Source: Synechococcus sp. CS-1329 (lineage in GTDB: Bacteria; Cyanobacteriota; Cyanobacteriia; PCC-6307; Cyanobiaceae). Taken from it: a stretch of 64,000 nucleotides of DNA. Below, one piece after another: positions 45,735-53,884 of the stretch; position 1 is the first letter of the stretch, and every line of letters begins with the position of its first letter. The notes beneath the pieces were generated by a model that was given only the letters and a program-made list of their open reading frames with translations, ran no database searches and was not told where the DNA came from. The translations under genes were made by a program, and so were the position numbers. Location: assembly GCF_025128055.1 (NCBI RefSeq), contig NZ_JAHLYS010000012.1, positions 1-64,000 on the forward strand, in the 5' to 3' direction.

Positions 45735-46577
45735 TCAGCTCAGCTCTGCTTCCAGCTGCTTCAGCCAGGCCTGGGGCAGCTGCCAGTGGCGGGCTCCGCG
45801 CCGGATGGCCGCGGCGTAGCAGTCGCTGGCGCTCAGCCCCGGGTCGCGCCAGGCGGGGGTGGGCACGTAGGTGAGGGCCTCGAGGGATTCGCCGGTGCTG
45901 GTGATCAGCTGAACCGGCTGGTGGCGGTAGTGGCCAGCCGCCACGCCCTCGCAGCGATCGAGGCTGGCGCGATCCTCCGGGCTGTGATGGTGCACCACCC
46001 CCCAGCAGTGGGCGCCGCTGTGGCGCACGAGCCCGGCGGCGCCTTCGCCTGGAGCGCGGCCCAGCCGCCGCTTGTTGATCCCCCAGCGCCAGCCCTCCAG
46101 CCGCGCCACCAGGCCGCTGCCATCCCAGCGGGGGCAGCGCTGCGCCAGCTGGGTGGGGCAGAGATTCGAGCCGTAGCTGAACACCGGGGTGCTGCCCCAG
46201 TCGCCGTAGGGCACCAGCGGCAGGCTGATCACCTGCTCGGGGCGGCCCAGGTAGGCCCAGGCCCAGCTGCCGTCGCTCAGCCGCCAGCGCTGGCGTCGGT
46301 ACTCGCGGGGCACGTCCTCAAGTTGATCGAGCCGGGACAGGCCGCTCGCCTCTAGGGCATACAGCTCGCCATGGATCAGCGCGGGTTCCGGTGGTTCCCG
46401 GGGATCATCCGGTTCCGGCTCAGCGGCGTTGGCGGCCACCGCCATCGGGTAGGGCCCGAGGTCGTACAGCCGGGCTCCCACCAGGCGGCGCCGCCCGAGG
46501 AAGCGGCTGCCATCGAGCCAGGGGTGGTTGGGCTCCCCCCGCTTCAGGCTCCCGTAGACGAACACGTGCTCCGGCAT
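45735..46577 (-). CDS. Tandem gamma-glutamylcyclotransferase-like protein
   Basis: One 280-residue chain holds two GGCT/AIG2-fold domains. Domain 1 starts VFVYGSLKRGEPNHP (residues 5-19), very like gamma-glutamylamine cyclotransferases, with a candidate catalytic Glu87 in LDQLED. Domain 2 starts VFSYGSN (132-138) with Glu210 in LDRCEG. Such enzymes release 5-oxoproline from gamma-glutamyl compounds. The two halves are not recent duplicates: they match different subfamilies. It ends a minus-strand run that begins with the GNAT gene. Confidence 0.85.
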   Translation of the reverse strand: MPEHVFVYGSLKRGEPNHPWLDGSRFLGRRRLVGARLYDLGPYPMAVAANAAEPEPDDPREPPEPALIHGELYALEASGLSRLDQLEDVPREYRRQRWRLSDGSWAWAYLGRPEQVISLPLVPYGDWGSTPVFSYGSNLCPTQLAQRCPRWDGSGLVARLEGWRWGINKRRLGRAPGEGAAGLVRHSGAHCWGVVHHHSPEDRASLDRCEGVAAGHYRHQPVQLITSTGESLEALTYVPTPAWRDPGLSASDCYAAAIRRGARHWQLPQAWLKQLEAELS

Positions 46578-46601
46578 CGGGCGCTGGTCTGCTCTCTTGC
46601 C

Positions 46602-47051
46602 TCAGCCGGAGGGCGGCTCGGCGGGCTCGATGCCCCACTCCAGGCGGATGGCCGGGTTGCTCAGCTCCCAGGCATGCTCCTGGGCGGCCAGTGGCGCCGT
46701 GCGGTTGCCGTGCTCCAGGCCACGACGTTCCAGTTCTCCGCGCACTTCAGCCTGGAAACAGCGGGTTTCGCGCAGGAGATCGGCCACCCGCTGCGGCCCC
46801 CCCAGCACCTTCTGCATCGACCCCTGGCCGCTGGAGAGCTGGAGGGTAGCGAGATGGTCCTCGAGCCAGGCCCATTCGTAGGGGAGCATGGCGTCGCTGC
46901 AGCTCTTCAGGCACTGGCGGTAGCTGTGCAGATGCTCCTCGAGCACCCGTTCACTCAGGGGGCTGTAGGCAACACCGGTCGGCTCGCGGCCGGATTCGCT
47001 GGCTCCGGAGCGCTCCCGCAGCCGGTGCATGATCTCGCGCAGATAGCTCAT
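46602..47051 (-). CDS. Conserved-looking hypothetical protein
   Basis: With the ATG at 47051 this is a 149-residue soluble, mostly helical protein of unknown function (MSYLREIMHRLRERSG start; LEEHLHSYRQCLKSCSDAMLP; QEHAWELSNPAIRLEWG). An in-frame ATG at 47135 would extend into the DCC-family gene and is rejected. It lies between the DCC protein (19-base gap) and the cyclotransferase (24-base gap) on the same strand. No family is recognised. Confidence 0.65.
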   Translation of the reverse strand: MSYLREIMHRLRERSGASESGREPTGVAYSPLSERVLEEHLHSYRQCLKSCSDAMLPYEWAWLEDHLATLQLSSGQGSMQKVLGGPQRVADLLRETRCFQAEVRGELERRGLEHGNRTAPLAAQEHAWELSNPAIRLEWGIEPAEPPSG

Positions 47052-47070
47052 GGCGCCGCGATCGCTGACG

Positions 47071-47529
47071 TCAGAGGCTAAGCCGGGCGGTGTCATCCGG
47101 ATCGAGCGGCAGCCCCCGCAGGGCCAGGGCGCCACGGCGGGCGGCCAGCAGCAGGGGGTAGAGCCTGCGGCTGCGCTCCTCTTCGCCGAACACCGCCGTG
47201 AGCAGGCTCAGCAGGGTGGAACTCGGCCGCAACTGGGCGCAGAGCCGCTGCACAGCCTCGGCCCCATGCCAGCAGTGCTCTCCCTCGATCAGCACCGCTC
47301 CCCTGGCCAGATCGAAACCCCGTGCCTTGAGCTGCCGGCGCAGGGCGTGATCGGCGCGGCCATCGATGATCCGCAGCTGAGGCAGACCCCCGCGCAGTTC
47401 GCCCATGGCGGCAAAGGCGCTGCAGAAGGGACAGCCACCGTCAAACACCAGCTGGATGGTGCCGGGTTCAGCGCTGGCGGGTGTCGTTGAAGCGGCTGAA
47501 ATCAAGACAGCGAAACTCGCTCTGGTCAT
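47071..47529 (-). CDS. DCC-family thiol-disulfide oxidoreductase-like protein
   Basis: A 152-residue protein with the DCC family N-terminal motif D-x-x-C-x-x-C as FDGGCPFC (Cys33, Cys36), followed by a thioredoxin-like region and the late helical ARRGALALRG. The family is assumed to be thiol-active, with substrates unknown. The start at 47529 lies inside the Kir channel gene, giving a 62-base overlap; starting nearer the motif (no ATG) would need a rare codon. A second DCC protein is encoded at 50753. Confidence 0.8.
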   Translation of the reverse strand: MTRASFAVLISAASTTPASAEPGTIQLVFDGGCPFCSAFAAMGELRGGLPQLRIIDGRADHALRRQLKARGFDLARGAVLIEGEHCWHGAEAVQRLCAQLRPSSTLLSLLTAVFGEEERSRRLYPLLLAARRGALALRGLPLDPDDTARLSL

Positions 47530-48379
47530 CTCTGAAGATATCCACGAAGGTTTCGTCGAAGCGGATCCGGCTGCTGTTGTAGGCGGCTCGTTTGTACACC
47601 GGGCTGCGCACCGTTTCATCCACGCCCTCAAACGCCACAAGCACCTCCCCGTGGGCGGTGCGCAATTGGGCTTCGCCCAGGCCATGCAGGGGACTGTCCG
47701 GGCCGATCGGGTGCATCACCGTCCACATCAGCTGGAAGAGGAAGGCCTCGCTGCGCACCAGCTCCAGCCGGTGCAGGCGGCGCATCGTTTCGCCCTCGGC
47801 GCTGCGTTCATCGATGGCCAGATAGGCCTGCACCTGGGCACTCACCAGGTTGTTGTGGTGCACGTTGGCAATGCGGAAGGTGAGACAGGGTCTGCCATCC
47901 CAGGGCTGAACCGTGGCCACCTTGCTGAAGCAGATCTCTGCCCTGCTGCGGGAGAAGCGGGCGAACACCAGGCCCGTGGTCATGGCGGTGAACACCAGGC
48001 TCACGAAAGCCTGCAGGGTGACCAGTCCATTCACCAGCGGAGAGATGGGGTGCAGCACGCCGTAGCCGATGGAGCCCAGGGTCTGGACGCTGAAGAAGAA
48101 GGCATCGCTGAAGCCCGCCAGCTGGCCCTGGGGCAGGCCGCCGATGCCGGGAGCATCCAGCAGATAGAGCAGAGCGAAGACGACGTTGGTGCCCAGGTAG
48201 GCCAGGGCGATCAGCAGCAGGAAGCCCGGCCAGGGCACCTTGAGCATCAGCCGGTAGGGCTCCCGCCACTGGCTGATCAGGCTGTCGATGTTGTCGGCCC
48301 GGTAGACGCCATCGAGCTTGAGCAGGCGTACGGGGCGCAGGCGGCTGGTGCGGGATCGCAGCGGGCGGAAGGGACTCAT
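47468..48379 (-). CDS. Prokaryotic inward-rectifier potassium channel (KirBac type)
   Basis: A 303-residue channel subunit: an amphipathic slide helix near residues 40-50, two transmembrane helices (about 52-74 and 115-140), a pore loop with the selectivity filter SIGYG at 103-107, and a cytoplasmic immunoglobulin-like domain (residues about 150-295). The first filter residue is Ser rather than the usual Thr, and no acidic residue follows the filter. The protein should form plasma-membrane tetramers that pass K+. The gene lies 41 bases downstream of the GNAT gene and overlaps the DCC gene. Confidence 0.9.
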   Translation of the reverse strand: MSPFRPLRSRTSRLRPVRLLKLDGVYRADNIDSLISQWREPYRLMLKVPWPGFLLLIALAYLGTNVVFALLYLLDAPGIGGLPQGQLAGFSDAFFFSVQTLGSIGYGVLHPISPLVNGLVTLQAFVSLVFTAMTTGLVFARFSRSRAEICFSKVATVQPWDGRPCLTFRIANVHHNNLVSAQVQAYLAIDERSAEGETMRRLHRLELVRSEAFLFQLMWTVMHPIGPDSPLHGLGEAQLRTAHGEVLVAFEGVDETVRSPVYKRAAYNSSRIRFDETFVDIFRDDQSEFRCLDFSRFNDTRQR

Positions 48380-48420
48380 GGTTGCGCTGCCGGTGAGGCA
48401 GGTTAGTCAGAGCTTTTGTC

Positions 48421-49332
48421 TCAGCCCAGCTCCAGGCAGGCCAGGCCGTAGATGTCCTGCAGAGGCAGCTCGGGAGGGGTGCCGCGGTACATGCGCACAG
48501 TGCGCCCGGCGATCTGGAAGCCGCGCTGCTCCAGCAGGCGATGGGACCTGGGATTGGCCTCGGGGGCGTCGATCAGCACCGGTCCGCTGCGCTCCGAACA
48601 GAGCCGATCCAGCAGGGCGCCCGCCAGCAGGGGGGCATCCGCCAGCAGGGGCCCAAGCCGCCAGCCCACGGCGCCGCCGCCATCGGGCAGCAGGCAGGGC
48701 CTGATCCGTCCGAAGCCGCGGCAGCAGCCCAGTTCATCGCGCACCAGCTCCACGGTGCCGTTGTCCTGGCGCAGCCATTGCCCAAGGAAGTGGGGGCGCG
48801 GTGTGGCTTCGTGACGGGCGTCGTAGCGGAGCACGAGTTGATTGGAGCCGACATCGGCGCCCAGCTGCGCCGCCGCCACCACGGCATAGCCCGGCGGCAG
48901 CTGAGCGTCGCTGCAGCGGGCACGGCTGGCGGAGGGAAGGCGCCAGCGCAGGGTGTCGTAGGCCGCCTTGAAGCCCCAGTGGCCGTAGTCGATCAGCCGC
49001 TCGGGTGCCGCCTCCAGGCCGATGCAGGCCACCCCATCGAGGTGGGCGAGGGCCTGGCGCCAGAGCGCCACCCCGTAGCCCCGTCCGCGGAAGGCCGGTC
49101 GCACAAGGAAGAGGCCGATGAATCCATAGCGCTCGTCGTAACGAATTCCCGCCACACATCCCACCGGCTCCTCGCCCAGGACCCCCACCCAGAGGCCAGT
49201 GGCATCGGTCTGGCGGTACACACCGGCATCGCCCAGTCCGGGGCAGAAGCCCTCCTGCCGGGCCCATTCCGTCACCAGGGGCAGGTGTGATTCGGCCATG
49301 GGCCGGATCGTGAAAGCAGGACTGGCGAGCAA
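48421..49332 (-). CDS. GNAT-family N-acetyltransferase with C-terminal GNAT-like domain
   Basis: A 303-residue protein. Residues about 8-130 form a GNAT fold with the acetyl-CoA motif RGRGYGVALW and GFIGLFLVRPAFR. The second half resembles the additional GNAT-like domain of YitH-type proteins (APEANPRSHRLLEQRGF). The acetyl acceptor is unknown. It is the first gene of the minus-strand set that continues with the Kir channel. Confidence 0.85.
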   Translation of the reverse strand: MLASPAFTIRPMAESHLPLVTEWARQEGFCPGLGDAGVYRQTDATGLWVGVLGEEPVGCVAGIRYDERYGFIGLFLVRPAFRGRGYGVALWRQALAHLDGVACIGLEAAPERLIDYGHWGFKAAYDTLRWRLPSASRARCSDAQLPPGYAVVAAAQLGADVGSNQLVLRYDARHEATPRPHFLGQWLRQDNGTVELVRDELGCCRGFGRIRPCLLPDGGGAVGWRLGPLLADAPLLAGALLDRLCSERSGPVLIDAPEANPRSHRLLEQRGFQIAGRTVRMYRGTPPELPLQDIYGLACLELG

Positions 49333-49628
49333 CGCGGCGACCCCTGGGATGCCCGATCACCGACATCCTGACTGATTTGTTGTGCTCAGGCCTGGCTCTG
49401 GTGATGGCCCCCAGGGGGATGGCTGGGCCGCTGGTGAGTCGGTCGGGCTTGAAGATCCAGCCTGACGGTGAGACCACCCCTGGGAAAGCGTTGGGATGAT
49501 GTGGCCTTCCGTCAAGCGGCTTGCGGCTTGCATTCGGTCATCAGTTTGCGGGGGTTGTTGGGTGGAACTGGGGGCTGTTTGCTGGCCAAGGCATCTGTTC
49601 GATTGCTATGATTCGGCTGTTCTTAGAA
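49333..49628 (+). promoter_or_regulatory. Intergenic region with a candidate cyAbrB promoter
   Basis: No gene is supported in these 296 bases between the divergent GNAT and cyAbrB genes. A TATGAT -10 box at 49607-49612 lies 16 bases before the cyAbrB ATG, implying a start near 49619 and a very short leader. A -35 match is not evident. Upstream coding frames across this region have unlike composition and are not credible extensions. Confidence 0.4.
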
Positions 49629-50006
49629 ATGAACGTCATGCTCACCGGACCTGACCTGCTCGCCAAGGTGAAGGAGATGGGTGATGCCTCCAAATCCGAC
49701 CTGGTGCGCAGCTGCGGCTACGTGAGTTCGAAAAAAGACGGCAGCGAGCGGCTGAATTTCACGGCGTTCTACGAAGCGCTGCTGGAGGCCAAGGGCGTCA
49801 GCCTCGGCGTCGGCGGTGGCGGTGGTGCCGGCAAGAGTGGCCGCAAGCTCAGCTACGTCACCAAGGTTCAGTTCAATGGCAACCTGCTGATCGGCAAGGC
49901 CTACACCGCCCTGATCGACCTCAAGCCCGGCGATGAGTTCCAGATCAAGCTCGGCCGCAAGCAGATCCGCCTCGTGCCTGTCGGCAGCGACGACGAGGAT
50001 GAGTGA
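49629..50006 (+). CDS. Cyanobacterial AbrB-like transcriptional regulator (cyAbrB)
   Basis: A 125-residue DNA-binding protein of the cyAbrB family, which in cyanobacteria affects nitrogen, carbon and redox-related genes and is often essential. The N-terminal region (LTGPDLLAKVKEM, CGYVSSKKDG, LNFTAFYEALLEAKG) precedes a Gly-rich hinge. The C-terminal AbrB swapped-hairpin half follows (IGKAYTALIDLKPGDEFQIKLGRK), with an acidic end. Unlike Bacillus AbrB the domain is C-terminal. An ATG at 49638 is an alternative start. An intrinsic terminator follows. Confidence 0.93.
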   Translation: MNVMLTGPDLLAKVKEMGDASKSDLVRSCGYVSSKKDGSERLNFTAFYEALLEAKGVSLGVGGGGGAGKSGRKLSYVTKVQFNGNLLIGKAYTALIDLKPGDEFQIKLGRKQIRLVPVGSDDEDE

Positions 50007-50080
50007 TCGCCTGAGCGCGGCGGCCTGCCATCGCCTTGCCGCAACTGGGGTTTAGCCCCTTTTATCACATTGCAAAGAGC

Positions 50081-50112
50081 TGCTGCCTTCAGCCGAGGGT
50101 GGCAGCATTTTT
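50081..50112 (+). terminator. Intrinsic terminator after cyAbrB
   Basis: TGCTGCC (50081-50087) pairs with GGCAGCA (50101-50107), with additional pairing in the 13-base loop, and is followed by TTTTT. A weaker GGGG/CCCC hairpin with TTTT precedes it at 50047-50063. The stem lies between the convergent cyAbrB and methyltransferase genes. Confidence 0.6.
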
Positions 50113-50122
50113 GTGCCTCGTC

Positions 50123-50749
50123 TCAGCCTCTGCGGCGCCAGAGGCCGAGCCATTCGTTATCCCGGCTGGGCACTCCGTGCTCGGCAGGGCCCCACACTTC
50201 GGCATCAAAGCCGGCGCCCTCCAGCAGCGCGCTGATCTGCTGCGGTTGAGCGCCGAAGGGTGGGCCGCCGCTGCGGCCATGGCACCAGAACAGGCCCAGC
50301 AACCAGCCCCCCGTTGCCACTAGCTGCGCCATGCTGCGGGCATAGGCGCCACGCAGGGCTGGATCGATCGCGCAGAAGCAGGTGTGCTCCACCACGCCGA
50401 TCATGCTGGCTGCTGTCAATCCCGCCTGCTGGAGTGCCGCCGGATCGAGGGCATCCAGCTGCAGCCACTCAGAGGAGGCCTCGGGCTGATCCAGCCGGCG
50501 GGCTTCGCTCAGGGCTTCGGCGCTGATGTCGATTCCGGTCACCGAGAAGCCGAGCTGCGCGAGCAGCCGTGCGTCATGGCCGCGGCCGCAACCGGGCACC
50601 AGCACCCGCCCCGGTGGCTGCGGTGCCAGCGGATGCTCCTGCAGAAAGTGCGCCAATGGCGGGGCGGCCTGGCCAAGGTCCCAGCCATCACGACCCTGCA
50701 GATAGCGTTGATCCCAGGCCGATGGCGTCAGCTCATTCCCTAGGTTCAA
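50123..50749 (-). CDS. SAM-dependent methyltransferase (TPMT-like)
   Basis: A Rossmann-fold class I methyltransferase: SAM motif VLVPGCGRGHDARLLAQLGF and a following acidic VTGIDIS, then IGVVEHTCFCAI typical of the thiopurine/thiol methyltransferase group. Its N-terminal region ELTPSAWDQRYLQGRDGWDLG also fits. The start is uncertain. No ATG is in phase near the family start; a TTG at 50749 gives 208 residues and would sit back-to-back with the divergent DCC gene. Members methylate thiols, selenols or halides; the substrate is unknown. Confidence 0.85.
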   Translation of the reverse strand: MNLGNELTPSAWDQRYLQGRDGWDLGQAAPPLAHFLQEHPLAPQPPGRVLVPGCGRGHDARLLAQLGFSVTGIDISAEALSEARRLDQPEASSEWLQLDALDPAALQQAGLTAASMIGVVEHTCFCAIDPALRGAYARSMAQLVATGGWLLGLFWCHGRSGGPPFGAQPQQISALLEGAGFDAEVWGPAEHGVPSRDNEWLGLWRRRG

Positions 50750-50752
50750 GTG

Positions 50753-51172
50753 ATGACAACAGCCGAGCTCACCCTTCTCTACGACGGAGCCTGCCCACTC
50801 TGCAGGCGTGAGGTGGAGATTCTCCGCCGCCGTGATGGCGGCCGCGGAGCGATTCGCTTCGTCGATATTGATGATCCCCTCTACGATCCCGCCGCCTTCC
50901 AGGGCATCAGCTACCGGGAGGCCATGGGTCGCGTCCATGGCATCAAGGCCGATGGCCTGGTGCTGCATGACCTGGCGGTGTTCCAGGACGCCTACCGCCT
51001 CGTGGGGCTCGGCTGGATCTACGCCCCGATCAACTGGCCGCTGATCGGCCCCCTGGCCCGTGCCCTCTATGGCCTCTGGGCCCGACTGCGGCTGCGCATC
51101 ACCGGCCGCCCCGACCTCGACTCGCTCTGCGCCGGGCGAGGCTGCAGCTGTGAGCTGACGACTGGCCAGTGA
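50753..51172 (+). CDS. DCC-family thiol-disulfide oxidoreductase-like protein (second copy)
   Basis: A 139-residue protein with the motif YDGACPLC (Cys14 and Cys17 from the ATG at 50753; a GTG at 50750 is also possible), then FVDIDD and HGIKADG. The C-terminal helical region is WIYAPINWPLIGPLARALYGLWARLR (in part), followed by an end with four further cysteines. It is a standard-length DCC protein, closer to the family norm than the copy at 47071. Divergent from the methyltransferase gene. Confidence 0.85.
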   Translation: MTTAELTLLYDGACPLCRREVEILRRRDGGRGAIRFVDIDDPLYDPAAFQGISYREAMGRVHGIKADGLVLHDLAVFQDAYRLVGLGWIYAPINWPLIGPLARALYGLWARLRLRITGRPDLDSLCAGRGCSCELTTGQ

Positions 51173-51211
51173 GGGGCCTGGTTCAACGCGAGCTGGAGTG
51201 GGGGTGACGCA

Positions 51212-51517
51212 TCAATATTGAATGTTGATCATTCTGCCGAAGCTGAAGGGAACTTTCTCTTCGGGTTTCTTGCCCAGTTGTTTGTTCAGCTTGATGCTCT
51301 CGGCTTCCAGGTCGTAGCCCGTGGCCTGCGGGTCGCAGTTCTGGGTGCGCAGCACCTGGCGTTGCTGCTCAGCCCTGGCCTCCAGGGTTTGGCTGGGGCC
51401 AGTGCCCAATTGCTTCAGGAGCTGCTCCGAAAGCCGAGTGCAGGCCAGGGTCTGTGCGGCCGCCGGCAGGCCCGAGGCTGCCACGGCGGCACTGACGATG
51501 AGCGCGATGGAGTTCAT
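51212..51517 (-). CDS. Small secreted protein of unknown function
   Basis: A 101-residue protein with a short Sec signal (MNSIALIVSAAVAASG, cleavage likely after AAA at about 21). The mature part is about 80 residues with two cysteines (in LACTRL and NCDPQ), which may form a disulphide in the periplasm. No family is recognised. The 3' neighbour is convergent. Moderate evidence that it is real. Confidence 0.55.
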   Translation of the reverse strand: MNSIALIVSAAVAASGLPAAAQTLACTRLSEQLLKQLGTGPSQTLEARAEQQRQVLRTQNCDPQATGYDLEAESIKLNKQLGKKPEEKVPFSFGRMINIQY

Positions 51518-51916
51518 GAATCGAGGACCAGTGATGGATCCATTAAAACGCGATGTGGATCTGATCGGCCGGCCGGCAGGGGCCTTGCAGGTGCATGAAC
51601 TCCAGCTGCAGCAAGGGGGCTGCGGCAGTTCAGGAGTGATGACGTCGGCTGGATTGGAGCTGATTCTGCTGAGGAATGGGGAGGTTCAGTGTCTTCTGGG
51701 TTTGGCTTCTTTTGCCTCTCTACTGTTATTCAAGTTGGGCTCGATTTCTGTCAATGGGGATCATTCTGAACGATCAACCTTGACCCTGTTGCCGGCTGCG
51801 GGTCATCCATTGATGTCGGGAGGTCGAGATCAAGCCGCGCCAGTGGGCCTGGCTGGCCCCAGCCGGGCCGACGTGATCAGCCCGACGCTCCGAGATGACG
51901 GCCACTGGCTGAGTCA
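51518..51916. other. Gene-free region with lower GC
   Basis: About 400 bases between the secreted protein gene and tRNA-Val. An open frame crosses it on the plus strand but runs into the tRNA and has no domain or start context, so I do not call it. A notably AT-richer stretch lies at about 51700-51780. I see no hairpin with a T run and no tRNA or known RNA motif here. Confidence 0.5.
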
Positions 51917-51988
<72 letters not shown>

Positions 51989-52029
51989 GTGGGGGCATTC
52001 TGCCTGCACACCAGCCGTCTGCATCCGCC

Positions 52030-52533
52030 ATGGCCGATGGCCGCAGCCATGACCGCGCCACCTGGCTGTTGAGCCTGCCCTTCGCTCTGCTGTGGTGGCC
52101 GTGGCTGGGGCTGGCGGGGGTGGCGAGCGCCGCCGCGGGCTTTCTGCTGGGTGGCCTCTGGCTCTCTCCCGACCTCGACACCCGCTCCAACCCCAGCCGG
52201 CGCTGGGGTCCGTTCGCCTGGCTGTGGTGGCCCTACCGCCGCGGCCTGAGTCACCGCTCACTGTTATCCCACAGCCCGCTGCTGGGTACGGCGCTGCGGC
52301 TGACCTATCTGGGGGTGATGGTGTTGGCGCTGAGTGCGCTGCTCGCCCCCCTGGGCGCTCCGGGCCCCGGGCGGCTGCTGGAGCTGGGCCGTGGGCTCTG
52401 GAGCCAGCAGCGGCCCCTGGTTCTGGCGCTGCTGCTGGGGGTGGAGGCCAGCAGCTGGCTGCACCTGCTCCAGGACGGTGATCCACTGCCGCGTCTGCCC
52501 CGGCTGCTGCGGCGGAAGCGTAGACGGCGTTAG
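52030..52533 (+). CDS. DUF2227-like membrane-associated metal-binding protein
   Basis: A 167-residue protein with three to four hydrophobic stretches (about 12-45, 80-105 and 125-145). Conserved polar motifs HDRATW, LSPDLDTRS, GLSHRSLLSH and WLHLLQDG could form a metal site at the membrane face; this pattern is that of the DUF2227/YdjM-like hydrolase-type family. The basic tail RRKRRRR is cytoplasmic by the positive-inside rule. It precedes mazG by 27 bases. Confidence 0.75.
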   Translation: MADGRSHDRATWLLSLPFALLWWPWLGLAGVASAAAGFLLGGLWLSPDLDTRSNPSRRWGPFAWLWWPYRRGLSHRSLLSHSPLLGTALRLTYLGVMVLALSALLAPLGAPGPGRLLELGRGLWSQQRPLVLALLLGVEASSWLHLLQDGDPLPRLPRLLRRKRRRR

Positions 52534-52560
52534 GACGGGGGGCCTGCGGCCCAGTGGCCC

Positions 52561-53475
52561 GTGACTGGACCCGACGCGTCCTTCGATCCCGCTGAGCCGG
52601 GCCCCACGCTGGAGGCCCTCGCCGGGCTGATCGCCGTGGTGGAGCAGCTGCGCGACCCCCAGGCCGGCTGCCCCTGGGACCTGGAGCAGACCCACGCCTC
52701 GCTGGTGCCCTATGTGCTGGAGGAAGCCCACGAGGTGGCGGATGCCATCCGCCATGGCGACGACCGGCACCTGGCCGAGGAACTGGGCGACCTGTTGCTG
52801 CAGGTGTTGCTGCACGCCCAGATCGCCAGCGAGGCGGGCCGCTTCGATCTCGCGCAGATCAGCCGTGGCCTGCACGACAAGCTGGTCCGACGTCATCCCC
52901 ACGTGTTTGCGGAGCCCGCTGCCCAGCCAGCCGCCAACCGCGGAGTGACCGGCGACAGCGCGGCGGTGAAAGTCAGCTGGGAGGCGATCAAGGCCGAGGA
53001 GGCCCGCGCCCGTGACGGATCCAGCAGCCCCCTCAGCGATCGCCTCGCCGGCAAGGTGCGCGGCCAGCCCCCCCTGGCCGCCGCCATGACCATCTCGCGC
53101 AAGGCCGCCGCCGCCGGCTTCGAGTGGGAGTCGATCGAGGGGGTGTGGCAGAAGGTGGAGGAGGAACTCGATGAGCTCCAGCAGGCGGTGGCCAGCGGCG
53201 ATCGGGCCCACGCCCAGGAGGAGCTGGGGGACGTGCTCTTCACCCTGGTGAACGTGGCCCGCTGGTGCGCCCTCGATCCGGAGGCCGGCCTGGCCGGCAC
53301 CAACCACCGCTTTCTGGATCGCTTCTCCCGCGTCGAGGCGGCCCTGGGCGGCAGCCTGGAGGGGCGGAGCCTGCCGGAGCTGGAGGCCCTCTGGCAGCAG
53401 GCCAAGGCCCAGATCCGCCGCTCCCAGGAGCTCAGTCGTCGGGCAGGGGGGGACGCGAGCGGCGCTGGCCCTTGA
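52561..53475 (+). CDS. mazG: Nucleoside triphosphate pyrophosphohydrolase MazG
   Basis: MazG removes pyrophosphate from NTPs and helps limit (p)ppGpp-type stress effects. The 304-residue protein has two MazG domains. The first is GCPWDLEQTHASLVPY with the acidic helix EEAHEV...EELGDLL; the second is VEEELDELQQA...EELGDVLF. Both E-E-x-x-E and E-x-x-D metal-binding patterns are intact. GTG start. The 3' end overlaps convergent arfB by 44 bases. Confidence 0.95.
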   Translation: MTGPDASFDPAEPGPTLEALAGLIAVVEQLRDPQAGCPWDLEQTHASLVPYVLEEAHEVADAIRHGDDRHLAEELGDLLLQVLLHAQIASEAGRFDLAQISRGLHDKLVRRHPHVFAEPAAQPAANRGVTGDSAAVKVSWEAIKAEEARARDGSSSPLSDRLAGKVRGQPPLAAAMTISRKAAAAGFEWESIEGVWQKVEEELDELQQAVASGDRAHAQEELGDVLFTLVNVARWCALDPEAGLAGTNHRFLDRFSRVEAALGGSLEGRSLPELEALWQQAKAQIRRSQELSRRAGGDASGAGP

Positions 53476-53866
53476 TCGCACCCCGTTGCTTCTTGGCGCT
53501 CAGGCGCCGCTCCACCGAACCGCGGGTGGGCTTGGTGCGCCGGCGCGGCGGGGGCGGCGGCTCGATCGCGGTACGCAGCAGCTCCGCCAGCCGGCGCAGG
53601 GCGGCCTGACGGTTCTGCCACTGGGAGCGGTGCTCCGATGCGGTGAGCACCAGCGTGCCCTCCAGCAGCCGACCCTCCAGCCGGCGCAGGGCCCGGGCCT
53701 TGAGCAGGGGCGGCAGCACCGTGGTGGCCGCCAGATCGAACACCAGCTCCACCCTGGAATCGGTGGTGTTCACCCCCTGGCCGCCCGGCCCCGAGGAGCG
53801 GGAGAAGCGCCAGCTCAGCTCGGCCGCCGGGATCACCAGCCGCTCGTTCAGGGGCAGATCAGGCAT
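53432..53866 (-). CDS. arfB: Alternative ribosome-rescue peptidyl-tRNA hydrolase ArfB (YaeJ)
   Basis: ArfB frees stalled ribosomes lacking a stop codon in the A site. The 144-residue protein has the release-factor GGQ loop (RSSGPGGQGVNT) near residues 23-34 and a basic, flexible C-terminal tail (KKQRGAIKGQRR) that inserts into the empty mRNA channel. Both are needed for activity and both are present. The tail coding region is the part that overlaps mazG. Confidence 0.93.
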   Translation of the reverse strand: MPDLPLNERLVIPAAELSWRFSRSSGPGGQGVNTTDSRVELVFDLAATTVLPPLLKARALRRLEGRLLEGTLVLTASEHRSQWQNRQAALRRLAELLRTAIEPPPPPRRRTKPTRGSVERRLSAKKQRGAIKGQRRSRPPLPDD

Positions 53867-53884
53867 CGATGGTTCCCTGGCCGC

